Source of the DNA: CAZEBW01 sp964510205
GTDB lineage: Bacteria > Chloroflexota > Anaerolineae > VGOG01
NCBI GenBank assembly: GCA_964510205.1
Contig: CAZEBW010000119.1
Span: forward strand, 1-8,133
Length of the DNA: 8,133 nt
Direction: 5' to 3'
Shown: positions 1 to 6,284 of the stretch, piece after piece
Layout: every line of letters starts with the position of its first letter
How positions within the stretch are numbered: the stretch's first letter is position 1
Notes under the pieces: model-generated
The model's input: only the letters and a program-made list of their open reading frames with translations
Databases searched by the model: none
What the model was told of the DNA's origin: nothing
Position numbers and translations under genes: made by a program

Positions 1-879
1 GGGTCGGGGCACTACGTCAAAATGGTGCACAACGGCATCGAGTACGGCGACATGCAGCTCATCGCTGAGTCCTACGACATTATGACGCGCATCGGCGGTC
101 TGTCGGCGGCGGAGCTCCACCAGGTCTTCGCCGAGTGGAACCAGGGGGAGCTGGAATCGTATCTCATCGAGATCACCGCCGACATCTTCGCCAAAAAGGA
201 CGATGAGACCGGCCAGCCGCTGGTGGAGGTCATCCTGGACGAGGCCAAACAGAAAGGCACGGGCAAGTGGACCAGCCAGAGCGCACTCGACCTGGGCGCG
301 CCGACGCCGACTATCAACGCCGCTGTGGAGTCGCGCATCATATCAGCCTACAAGGACGAGCGGGTGGCGGCCAGTCGGGTGCTCTCCGGCCCCGCGATCA
401 AATTCGACGGCGACCGCGCCGCGCTGGTCCGCGACCTGCGCGGCGCCCTCTACGCGGCCAAGATCTGCTCCTATGCCCAGGGCTTTGCTTTGCTGGGCGC
501 GGCCAGCCAGGAGTACGACTACAACCTGAACTACGGCGAGATCGCCCGCATCTGGCGGGGAGGCTGCATCATTCGAGCCGCTTTCCTGGACGATATCCGC
601 GCTGCCTTCGAGCGCGATCCCGACCTGTCCAACCTGTTGATGGACGCCGAGTTCGGCCAAGCGGTGCAGCAGCGTCAGGGAGCGCTGCGGCGGGTCATCC
701 AGACGGCGGTGACGAATGGCGTGCCCTGTCTGGCCTTTAGCAGTGCGTTGGCCTACTTCGACGCCTACCGCACCGCCCGCCTTCCGGCCAATCTCACCCA
801 GGCCCAGCGCGACTACTTCGGCGCCCACACTTACCGGCGGCTCGACAAAGAAGGCTCGTTCCACACGGAATGGCAGTGA
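1..879 (+). CDS. gnd: 6-phosphogluconate dehydrogenase, decarboxylating (5' partial)
   Basis: Cytosolic enzyme of the oxidative pentose phosphate pathway. It oxidises and decarboxylates 6-phosphogluconate to ribulose 5-phosphate with reduction of NAD(P). The reading frame is open from base 1, so the first ATG at 22 is internal: the 292 residues seen begin in the active-site segment GSGHYVKMVHNGIEYGD. Fragment residues K7, N11 and E14 match the catalytic or substrate-binding Lys183, Asn187 and Glu190 of the sheep enzyme. The family signature is present as ILDEAKQKGTGKW, with Lys where Gly or Ala is usual. WRGGCIIRA follows, and the C-terminal tail has R270 and H276 in RDYFGAHTY, which in this family reach into the partner subunit's active site. 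The N-terminal Rossmann domain (roughly 175 residues) lies before the window. The stop codon is 3 bases before the next start, so the genes are probably cotranscribed. Identification is firm; cofactor preference cannot be judged. Confidence 0.96.
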   Translation, partial: GSGHYVKMVHNGIEYGDMQLIAESYDIMTRIGGLSAAELHQVFAEWNQGELESYLIEITADIFAKKDDETGQPLVEVILDEAKQKGTGKWTSQSALDLGAPTPTINAAVESRIISAYKDERVAASRVLSGPAIKFDGDRAALVRDLRGALYAAKICSYAQGFALLGAASQEYDYNLNYGEIARIWRGGCIIRAAFLDDIRAAFERDPDLSNLLMDAEFGQAVQQRQGALRRVIQTAVTNGVPCLAFSSALAYFDAYRTARLPANLTQAQRDYFGAHTYRRLDKEGSFHTEWQ

Positions 880-888
880 GAAGTGAGA
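875..888 (+). repeat. perfect tandem duplication of a heptamer across the gnd stop / SWIM start junction
   Basis: AGTGAGA occurs twice head to tail (875-881 and 882-888). The first copy contains the TGA stop of gnd (877-879). The second contains the GTG start of the following gene (883-885). A seven-base duplication at this spot may have shaped both the end of one gene and the start of the next. The purine-rich first copy (GAGAA at 878-882) is also the only candidate ribosome binding sequence before the GTG. Confidence 0.6.
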
Positions 889-2622
889 GGGAAAGATTCG
901 ACCGATCTACCAAGTCTAACCGAAGATGACATCCGCCGTCTGGCCACACCTCAATCCTTCGAGCGCGGGGAGAGATACTATGCCTCGGGCTCCGTCCTCG
1001 ACGCTGAACGGCGCGGCAATACCCTCGTCGCCCACGTCCAGGGCAGCCAGTACCAGCCCTACCGGGTCACCGTGACTCTGGGATCGGCGGGCATTGAGAC
1101 AACCGCCTGCACCTGCCCCTACGACTGGGGCGGCATCTGCAAACACACTGTCGCTGCCCTGCTCACCTGGGTGCGCGAAGCGGATAGCTTCCACGTCCCG
1201 GCCCCGGTGGACGAGTTGCTGGCCGAGCGCAGCGAGGAGGATCTGATCGCCCTGGTCAAGGAGATGATCGCCCGGCAGCCGGACCTAGCCCGGCTGCTGG
1301 AGCTGCCCCTCGGTCCCGACAGTTCAGTTCCCTTCGACCTGGCGGCCTTCCGCAAGCAGGCGAGCTACGCCCTTTCTCGCGACGACGCCGAATGGGCCGC
1401 CCGCGAGCTGGAACGCCTGCGGGAGACAGCCGACCGCTACCTGGAGGTGGACAACCCTACTGTCGCCGGTGCGCTCTATCACCTCATCCTCGATGAGACG
1501 CTCTCACGCTTCGAGGGCTGGTGGCTGGAGTGGGATCGAGACGGCGACCTATTGTGCGTTCTTGGGGACTGCGCCGAGGGATTGGATCACTGTCTGGATC
1601 GGGTCAGCGACTCCGAAACCCGCCAGCCCTGGCTGGAGGCATTGTTGGAGGCTGAGTTGGAGGACATCCGCCTGGGAGGCGTGGACTTTGCCTGGCCGGC
1701 TGGCGACGTGGTGCTGCGTCAGGCCACTGACGAGGAATGGACCTGGATCGAGGCCCGGCTGCGTCGGGAAATGCAGCAGGCCAGAGATTGGGGGCGCGAG
1801 GTGCTGGTGCGCTTTCTGACCGCCCGGCTGGAGATGACCGGACGAGAAACTGAGGCCGATGCCTTGGTTCTGGAGCACGGCACGTCTCAACAGCGGGCCT
1901 TCTTGCTGATCCGACTTGATCGGGTGGAGGAAGCCGTGGACGTTGCCCGGCAGCATTTCGCCGACAAGCCCGGCCTGGTCACGCGCTTCGCCGACGCGCT
2001 GGTCGAGGCTGGCCACGGAGAGGCGGCGGTGGCATACATGGCCGAACAGGCGCGTCACGAGCGCTATGCCGCTCACTATCGCCCCTGGTTGGCCCGTTAT
2101 TTCGAGGAGCACGGCGACCAGGAGGCAGCGCTGGAGTTGTGGCGTCGTCAGTTCGCCGAATGGCCCTGGCTTGAGACCTACCAGGAGTTGCGCCGATTGG
2201 CTGGCGAGCTGGGCACCTGGGAGACTTTGCGTCCGGCCTTGTTGAAAACCCTCGATCCTCAGCGCCAGTCATCGCTGCTGCTGCAAATCGCCCTGGATGA
2301 AGGCGACGTGGCCTGGGCGCTGGAGATCATCTCCCGTCCGGGGGCGCTGTTCAGCGCCGATGCGCTGATTCGCGTGGCTCAGGCGGCCGAGCCCGATCAC
2401 CCCCGCGCTGCGTTGGAGATCTACCGCCAGCGGGCGGAGCGGGCCATCGCTGCCCGGGGCCGGGCTAACTATCAGACTGCAGCCGGTCACCTGCTGCGAG
2501 TCCGTGACCTGTACCATCGGCTGGGCGAAGACGCTGCCTGGGAGACCTACATCGCCCACCTGCGGCAGGAGCACCAGCGGCTGCCCGCCTTGCAAGACGA
2601 GTTGAACAAAGCTGGATTGTGA
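883..2622 (+). CDS. SWIM zinc-finger family protein with helical-repeat C-terminus
   Basis: A 579-residue protein. SWIM domains are CxCx(n)CxH zinc-binding modules linked to DNA or protein binding. Here the motif is C76, C78, C86 and H88 (CTCPYDWGGICKH), preceded by the typical lead-in with LTEDDIRRLATPQSFERGERYY at residues 12-33, a GSVLDAERRGNTLVAHVQG strand region and a beta stretch RVTVTL. From about residue 105 to the end the sequence looks all alpha-helical, rich in Glu, Arg, Leu and Trp. Its helix pairs resemble tetratricopeptide-like or other alpha-solenoid repeats, for example around 350-450 (EAAVAYMAEQARHERY, QEAALELWRRQF). There is no SNF2 helicase domain, a common partner of SWIM domains. 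GTG at 883 is the only reasonable start, since no in-frame ATG lies nearby. It follows gnd by 3 bases and precedes the next gene by 11. The SWIM call is firm. The biological role is unknown; nucleic-acid or protein binding is inferred from the domain. Confidence 0.88.
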   Translation: MRGKDSTDLPSLTEDDIRRLATPQSFERGERYYASGSVLDAERRGNTLVAHVQGSQYQPYRVTVTLGSAGIETTACTCPYDWGGICKHTVAALLTWVREADSFHVPAPVDELLAERSEEDLIALVKEMIARQPDLARLLELPLGPDSSVPFDLAAFRKQASYALSRDDAEWAARELERLRETADRYLEVDNPTVAGALYHLILDETLSRFEGWWLEWDRDGDLLCVLGDCAEGLDHCLDRVSDSETRQPWLEALLEAELEDIRLGGVDFAWPAGDVVLRQATDEEWTWIEARLRREMQQARDWGREVLVRFLTARLEMTGRETEADALVLEHGTSQQRAFLLIRLDRVEEAVDVARQHFADKPGLVTRFADALVEAGHGEAAVAYMAEQARHERYAAHYRPWLARYFEEHGDQEAALELWRRQFAEWPWLETYQELRRLAGELGTWETLRPALLKTLDPQRQSSLLLQIALDEGDVAWALEIISRPGALFSADALIRVAQAAEPDHPRAALEIYRQRAERAIAARGRANYQTAAGHLLRVRDLYHRLGEDAAWETYIAHLRQEHQRLPALQDELNKAGL

Positions 2623-2624
2623 AA

Positions 2625-2630
2625 GGGGGA
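2625..2630 (+). promoter_or_regulatory. ribosome binding site fixing the start at ATG 2634
   Basis: GGGGGA, preceded by AAA, lies 3 bases before ATG 2634. An earlier in-frame GTG at 2619 overlaps the stop of the SWIM gene and would place this purine run inside the coding region. ATG 2634 is therefore preferred. Confidence 0.55.
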
Positions 2631-2633
2631 ACA

Positions 2634-3617
2634 ATGCGTCAACTTCTGGTGGAATGTAGTGACCCCGGCCTGGTGGTCTCCCTAGCCGAGGAGTTCGAGA
2701 ACGTGCTGCGACATGTGGACTTCGCCCGTGCTCAGGCCCTGGGCCGTCAGCTCGGCGATTTGGCTCGCGAGCTTGGGCCGGAATTCGAGCGGGCCTGGGG
2801 AGGGTTCCGTCTGGAAATGCCTAACGACGGCGATTATCCGCCTGCTTTTGGAAACCGAGATGCTGCCGTTGATGAGGATCCACTGAAACAACTCCTGACC
2901 CAGGCGACGGAGCGTGGCCTCGGGCAGTTCGAACTACGCCATACCTCCTTGCTGCCCCAGAGCGGCCCAGCCCCGGAGACGCGAGAGCAGTACGTTCGCG
3001 ACCTGGCCGACAGCATCCGTTGGGGCCGCTGGGAGGCACTGGGTATCTTTCAGATGCCGGTGGAATTGCCAGACTTGATGGCTGCTCACCGAGAGCAGCT
3101 CATGGATGAGCGCGGAGCCGCTGTCCTGCGCGCCCGGGCCCGCTTTCCGACCGTGGGCCAGCGGTGGATCCGAGATTCGGTCGAACGGTTGGAAAAGGTG
3201 TTACAGGAGGTGAGCGCGCGGACCGAAGCGGTGATGGAGTACGAACTGGCCCGCCTGCACCCAGCCGACGTGGAGCCCGACGACTACATCCGATGGGCTG
3301 CGCTGGCCGTCCGGCTGGGGACGGAGGTCGAAAAATGGTGCACGGCGGCCGAGGAGCCCCTGCCTTACCTCTACCAGCGGGCTGCCCTGGTCTGGTTGCT
3401 GTGGACTGAATGTCATGGCCGGCGGCCGGCACGTTTGTTCCTGGAGAAACAACTGGAGAAGATCATCGAAGAGGCCGGGGAGATCTACACCGCCGATGGT
3501 GTTGCCGCGCTGCAGTTGCTGTACGACGACCTGCGCCGACCACCTTGGAAAGGGCTGCAGGCACTTCTGACCGAAGAGGCACAAGGGTCATCCAGTGATC
3601 AGGGAGGAAAGAGATGA
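2634..3617 (+). CDS. uncharacterised helical protein (327 aa) between SWIM and YgiT-type genes
   Basis: I do not recognise a family. The 327-residue product has no signal peptide or membrane segment, so it is probably cytosolic. Residues 12-60 are helical and charged (LAEEFENVLRHVDFARAQAL). A polar stretch with Asp, Gly and Pro follows (63-84). Further predicted helices are broken by Pro-rich turns at 108-116, and a long helix at about 177-207 (ERLEKVLQEVSARTEAVMEY) could form a coiled coil. A Trp-rich segment ALVWLLWTEC lies near 251-260. The C-terminal 15 residues are polar and likely disordered. There are no clustered cysteines or catalytic motifs that I can see. It starts 11 bases after the SWIM gene, and its stop overlaps the next start in ATGA (3614-3617), so it is likely made together with both. 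Its position suggests it may work with the SWIM protein, but that is inference only. Confidence 0.8.
   Translation: MRQLLVECSDPGLVVSLAEEFENVLRHVDFARAQALGRQLGDLARELGPEFERAWGGFRLEMPNDGDYPPAFGNRDAAVDEDPLKQLLTQATERGLGQFELRHTSLLPQSGPAPETREQYVRDLADSIRWGRWEALGIFQMPVELPDLMAAHREQLMDERGAAVLRARARFPTVGQRWIRDSVERLEKVLQEVSARTEAVMEYELARLHPADVEPDDYIRWAALAVRLGTEVEKWCTAAEEPLPYLYQRAALVWLLWTECHGRRPARLFLEKQLEKIIEEAGEIYTADGVAALQLLYDDLRRPPWKGLQALLTEEAQGSSSDQGGKR
3602..3608 (+). promoter_or_regulatory. ribosome binding site for the YgiT-type gene
   Basis: GGGAGGA lies 5 bases before ATG 3614, inside the end of the preceding gene. Together with the ATGA stop/start overlap at 3614-3617 it supports translation coupling while giving the small gene its own strong start. 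Confidence 0.65.
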
Positions 3618-3868
3618 CTCACGTGTATGCTTCCTGTTCGCTTTGCGGTGGTGAGGTTGTTCCGAAACGCATTCGACACACATATCACTGGAACGGTCAG
3701 TTGTTCATCTTTGAGGACGTACCAGCGGGTGTGTGTGTGCAGTGCGGAGAGGCATACTTCACCGCGGAGACGGTGAAGACGATGGAGAAGACTGTTCTCA
3801 ACAAGATCAAGCCAAGGCGGACCATCCGTGTGCCTGTCTTCACCTACGCTGAGGCCAGGGTGGCTTGA
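3614..3868 (+). CDS. YgiT-type (MqsA N-terminal-like) zinc-finger protein
   Basis: An 84-residue protein with two CxxC pairs, C8-x-x-C11 (CSLCGG) and C41-x-x-C44 (CVQCGE). About 30 residues of beta-rich sequence lie between them (TYHWNGQLFIFEDVPAGV). This is the pattern of the YgiT/MqsA N-terminal zinc domain. In MqsA that domain binds the toxin MqsR and a separate C-terminal helix-turn-helix binds DNA. Here no HTH follows, only about 40 residues ending near VPVFTYAEARVA, as in the many short stand-alone YgiT-type proteins. Those are often encoded beside a small DUF4258-type toxin; no such gene is present on either side. By hand count its GC content is about 54%, clearly below its neighbours (sampled 60-base lines in them reach 73-78%), which may indicate a separate origin. 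It could be an orphan antitoxin or simply a zinc-binding adaptor. The family call is good; the function is open. Confidence 0.85.
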   Translation: MTHVYASCSLCGGEVVPKRIRHTYHWNGQLFIFEDVPAGVCVQCGEAYFTAETVKTMEKTVLNKIKPRRTIRVPVFTYAEARVA

Positions 3869-3911
3869 GCGAGGTCTCAAAAAGCACAGACCGGCGAGGG
3901 AACTGTTGGGT

Positions 3912-3918
3912 GGGGAGG
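3912..3918 (+). promoter_or_regulatory. ribosome binding site fixing the radical SAM start
   Basis: GGGGAGG lies 5 bases before ATG 3924 and only 2 before the adjacent in-frame ATG 3921, so 3924 is the better start. An earlier in-frame ATG at 3828 lies within the YgiT-type gene, has no comparable site, and would add about 30 residues of unlikely sequence. Confidence 0.65.
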
Positions 3919-3923
3919 CGATG

Positions 3924-4637
3924 ATGGAAGCATCCTCACGGATAACTAACCGACTGCGGCTGGCCTCGATAGAGATCACCCAGCGCTGCAACAACCGTTG
4001 CTCCTACTGTGACCAGCCCAAAGCAGAACGGGACATGTCGGTAGCCCAGTTCACAGCGCTGCTGGACGATCTGGCCAGGGACGGTGTGGAAGCGGTGGCC
4101 CTGGGCGGCGGCGAGCCGACGCTGCACCCCGCGCTGCCTGACTTGTTGACGGCGGCCCACCAGCGGGGCCTGCGCGCCGGACTGACCACCAACTCCCGCG
4201 ACCCCGCTCTGGTGACCGCCCTGGCCGACGCCGGGCTGCTGGACAGCTTTGGCGTCTCGGCTGGCAGGGGGGATTGGTCGGCGCTGGTGGCCCACCCCCA
4301 CGCCGTGGTCAACCTGCTCCTGCTGCGTGGAGGTCTGGCGGATGTCACCGGCTGGGCGGTGGAGGCGCTGCGGCGAGGCGCTCGCTGCCTGCTGCTCCTG
4401 GGCTACAAAGGGGCTCAGCACGAGTTCGCTCCCACGACGGCGGAGCTGGCCGATGCCTTCAGTATGCTCACCGCATTGGGACGCAGGACAGGTGTGACGG
4501 TGGCCGCCGACGATTATACTCGCCGCCGGCTGGAGCTGACCGAAACGTGCGGTGAGGGCTTTATGCGTGTCAACCTGGATGGGACGCGAGATTCGTGCTG
4601 CTTCCCGACCTGTGAATATCGAGATACATGGAGGTAG
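3924..4637 (+). CDS. radical SAM protein with short SPASM-like C-terminal cysteine motif
   Basis: Radical SAM enzymes use a [4Fe-4S] cluster to cleave S-adenosylmethionine and start radical chemistry. The cluster motif CX3CX2C is C22, C26 and C29 (RCNNRCSYC), preceded by the usual beta strand ASIEITQ. GGGEP at 61-65 is the SAM-binding glycine motif. Strand-helix repeats follow (LRAGLTTN, GVSAGRGDW, AVVNLLLL, RCLLLLGYKG). The protein is short, 237 residues. It ends with C209GEGFMRVNLDG and C225, C226 and C230, which resembles the beginning of a SPASM auxiliary-cluster domain (CGxG...DG...C), but much reduced. Such tails are known in peptide- and protein-modifying radical SAM enzymes, though also in others. 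It follows the YgiT-type gene after 55 bases and precedes the next start by 2 bases, so it is tightly coupled downstream. No typical RiPP precursor gene is visible. Substrate unknown. Confidence 0.88.
   Translation: MEASSRITNRLRLASIEITQRCNNRCSYCDQPKAERDMSVAQFTALLDDLARDGVEAVALGGGEPTLHPALPDLLTAAHQRGLRAGLTTNSRDPALVTALADAGLLDSFGVSAGRGDWSALVAHPHAVVNLLLLRGGLADVTGWAVEALRRGARCLLLLGYKGAQHEFAPTTAELADAFSMLTALGRRTGVTVAADDYTRRRLELTETCGEGFMRVNLDGTRDSCCFPTCEYRDTWR
4630..4634 (+). promoter_or_regulatory. ribosome binding site placing the next start at ATG 4640
   Basis: GGAGG lies 5 bases before ATG 4640 and overlaps the final codons of the radical SAM gene. The earlier in-frame ATG at 4628 overlaps this site and would leave no upstream binding sequence, so 4640 is preferred. 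Confidence 0.65.
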
Positions 4638-4639
4638 CC

Positions 4640-5614
4640 ATGTCTGTTCAAGAATGCGCTCTTTACGGCGACCTGGTGCTCTGGCTGCGCGACCGCGCCG
4701 CTGAACTGCTGGCCGAGGCGAACGCTGATTCTATCGTCGAGGCAGAGACGGACCGGCTGGACGAGTTGATCCGGAGCTGGTTCTTCACGCCCCAAGACGA
4801 GTTGCATGGCTGTGCACCGCGCGACCTCATCTGGGCTGAGCAGATGGACAAGCCCAATCCCATCCCCGCAGACCGCCTGGATGACTTCTTCTTCGACGAT
4901 TGTCCCATCTGCGAGCAGACGAAGGCGGAGGTCGAGGCTGCGGAGCTTGAGGGGCATGAGCACGGCTGGCAGTGGTTCCACGATGATGGCGGCTATCCCC
5001 TCATTGCTCAGTACGATCCCGAAGGGTGGGATGCTCGCTGGGCCGAAGAAGAGGCGGACTTCGAGGCCTGGCAGGCAGAACAGGAACAGCAACGCCAAAC
5101 CTCGCCAGCTCCGCCCTACACCCCGCCCCCCGTCGAAAGCAGGCAGGTAGATCCCGAGACCTTTTTGGAGGTGCTGCGGCAACCCTGGCTTGATCCCGAA
5201 CTGCACAAGGTGGCCGGGGAGCTGGCTGGGCGTTGCGACGTACCGGTGCCCGGCGACCGCTTTGGCTCTGGCTATCGCCGACTGACCCGCTCCGAGGCCG
5301 CGTCTCTGGTGGCCGGGCTGCATCACCAGGGCGTGGATGTCCAGGCGCTGCTGGGCCAGATCGCCGCTTGGCCTTACCAGAACATAGCCCTGGACTGGCT
5401 GAGCGAGCCCGAGAAGAACGCAGCCATGATCTGCTACGCCCTTGAGACCGAGATTGACCCGGACGACGAGGCGGAGCTGACCCGCTTCTGCCAGCATCGG
5501 GACTTCATCTTCGCTCTGGCCCGTCTGGTCCCGCTGGGCGCCCGCCTCTGGCTGCAAGGCTGGATGGAGGCCGTGACCCACGGTGCCTTCGCCGCTCCTG
5601 ACATTCCATTTTGA
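4640..5614 (+). CDS. uncharacterised acidic protein with CPIC motif (324 aa)
   Basis: I know no name for this family. Three parts can be seen. Residues 1-91 are a compact helical region with WFFTPQDELHGCAPRDLIWAEQ (about 47-68), a TPxxEL-G-xPR pattern like that in small hypothetical proteins of environmental bacteria. It ends in DDCPIC (C88, C91), a possible half metal site. Residues 92-150 are strongly acidic and aromatic (WQWFHDDGGY, then WDARWAEEEADFEAWQAEQEQ). A Pro-rich linker follows at 152-166 (SPAPPYTPPP). Residues 170-324 form a separate helical domain (DPETFLEVLRQPWLDPELHK through ARLWLQGWMEAVTHG). There is no signal peptide or membrane segment. It starts 2 bases after the radical SAM gene, so it is a candidate partner or substrate of that enzyme, or a sequence-unrelated neighbour. 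The TPxxEL pattern also loosely recalls MbcA/ParS toxin-binding domains, but I would not assign that. Confidence 0.8.
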   Translation: MSVQECALYGDLVLWLRDRAAELLAEANADSIVEAETDRLDELIRSWFFTPQDELHGCAPRDLIWAEQMDKPNPIPADRLDDFFFDDCPICEQTKAEVEAAELEGHEHGWQWFHDDGGYPLIAQYDPEGWDARWAEEEADFEAWQAEQEQQRQTSPAPPYTPPPVESRQVDPETFLEVLRQPWLDPELHKVAGELAGRCDVPVPGDRFGSGYRRLTRSEAASLVAGLHHQGVDVQALLGQIAAWPYQNIALDWLSEPEKNAAMICYALETEIDPDDEAELTRFCQHRDFIFALARLVPLGARLWLQGWMEAVTHGAFAAPDIPF

Positions 5615-5615
5615 A

Positions 5616-5622
5616 GGGAGGA
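5616..5622 (+). promoter_or_regulatory. ribosome binding site selecting ATG 5628 over ATG 5624
   Basis: GGGAGGA lies 5 bases before ATG 5628. A second ATG at 5624, in another frame and only 1 base from the site, opens a 131-codon frame that I judge non-coding. The two start codons sit within ATGAATG. Confidence 0.6.
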
Positions 5623-5627
5623 TATGA

Positions 5628-6284
5628 ATGGCCAAACCATCGGCCAGACGACGGCAGAAAGCGCGCCAGCGCAAGGAGGCCAAGCGCAAAAAGAAGCGCT
5701 CTCTCTTGAGCCAACTGTTTCAGAGCCCCCGCGCCCTGCTCCGCGCATCGGGCAACTGGCCCCTGCACGAGTGTCTTCTGACCAAGGAGTGGCAGGAAGA
5801 AGGCGCTATCACCCAAATCCTGGTGGCCCGCCGCTCCCCCTCGGGACAGATTGCCACCGGCACGTTCCTGGTGGACCTGGGCTGCTTGGGAGTCAAGAGC
5901 GCGTTCGCCAGCCTGTTCGACACCCGGCGCGAGTACGAGCAGAAACTGCGGGCTATGGTAACGTCCCAGCAAGAGATGATCAAGGCCGACCTCAACCTGG
6001 TGGCCAAGATCATCCGTGAGGCGATCGCCTATGCCCAAGACCTGGGCTTTAAGCCAGACCCCGACTACCGCGATGCCATGCTGGTGCTGGGCGACGCCGA
6101 CCCCGACGCGTGCGACGTGCCCGTCCCGCTGGGTGGTCCAGAAGGCAAGCCTTTCTTCATCGCCGGCCCCTACGATAACGTGGACCGCATCATGGCCAAA
6201 CTGACGCGCAAGCTGGGGCCTGATGGTTTCCACTTCCTCTTTGCAATAAGCGGGGACGAAGAGATTTTCTTGTCTGATGAGTGA
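5628..6284 (+). CDS. uncharacterised protein with highly basic N-terminus (218 aa)
   Basis: The first 24 residues hold 14 Lys or Arg (for example RRRQKARQRKEAKRKKKR), a tail likely to touch nucleic acid or another acidic partner. The globular part starts near residue 41 with GNWPLHECLLTKEW and continues with strands AITQILVARRSPSGQIATGTFLVDL. Next come a conserved-looking GCLGVKSAF (85-93), a helical segment 101-140 (LVAKIIREAIAYAQDLGF), and DYRDAMLVLGDAD at 146-158. The C-terminal end is GPDGFHFLFAI. The pattern reminds me of unannotated proteins in Chloroflexota and Planctomycetota, but I cannot name a family. It lies 13 bases after the preceding gene. The preceding acidic protein and this basic tail could interact electrostatically, which is inference only. 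Its stop directly abuts the next ATG (TGAATG). Confidence 0.82.
   Translation: MAKPSARRRQKARQRKEAKRKKKRSLLSQLFQSPRALLRASGNWPLHECLLTKEWQEEGAITQILVARRSPSGQIATGTFLVDLGCLGVKSAFASLFDTRREYEQKLRAMVTSQQEMIKADLNLVAKIIREAIAYAQDLGFKPDPDYRDAMLVLGDADPDACDVPVPLGGPEGKPFFIAGPYDNVDRIMAKLTRKLGPDGFHFLFAISGDEEIFLSDE

Noticed and set aside
3614..3868. Toxin-antitoxin pair formed by the YgiT-type gene and the 327-aa gene before it
   Set aside because: The upstream protein is far larger than MqsR or DUF4258-type toxins and has none of their visible features; only the antitoxin-like half is supported.
3873..3892. Small hairpin GGTCT / AGACC in the 55-base gap before the radical SAM gene
   Set aside because: Only 5 base pairs with a 10-base loop and no T-run; too weak to call a terminator or riboswitch.
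3828..3923. Longer N-terminus for the radical SAM protein from ATG 3828
   Set aside because: It would overlap the YgiT-type gene, add Pro/Gly/Arg-rich sequence atypical of the family, and ignore the strong GGGGAGG before 3924.
4640..4912. MbcA/ParS-type toxin-binding domain at the start of the 324-aa protein
   Set aside because: Only a loose TPxxEL-G resemblance; no matching toxin gene nearby and no HTH domain.
4514..5689. 391-codon open frame on the - strand
   Set aside because: It lies antisense to the well-supported 324-aa gene and parts of its neighbours, shows no recognisable motif, and long antisense open frames are expected in GC-rich coding DNA. The + strand gene has a good ribosome site and spacing.
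5624..6019. 131-codon + strand frame from ATG 5624
   Set aside because: Overlaps the 218-aa gene in another frame, only 1 base from the ribosome site, and its product is Pro/Gly/Arg-rich without motifs, as expected for an off-frame reading.
5505..6233. 242-codon open frame on the - strand
   Set aside because: Antisense to the 218-aa gene, low-complexity Gln/Gly/Ala-rich product, no start signal seen.
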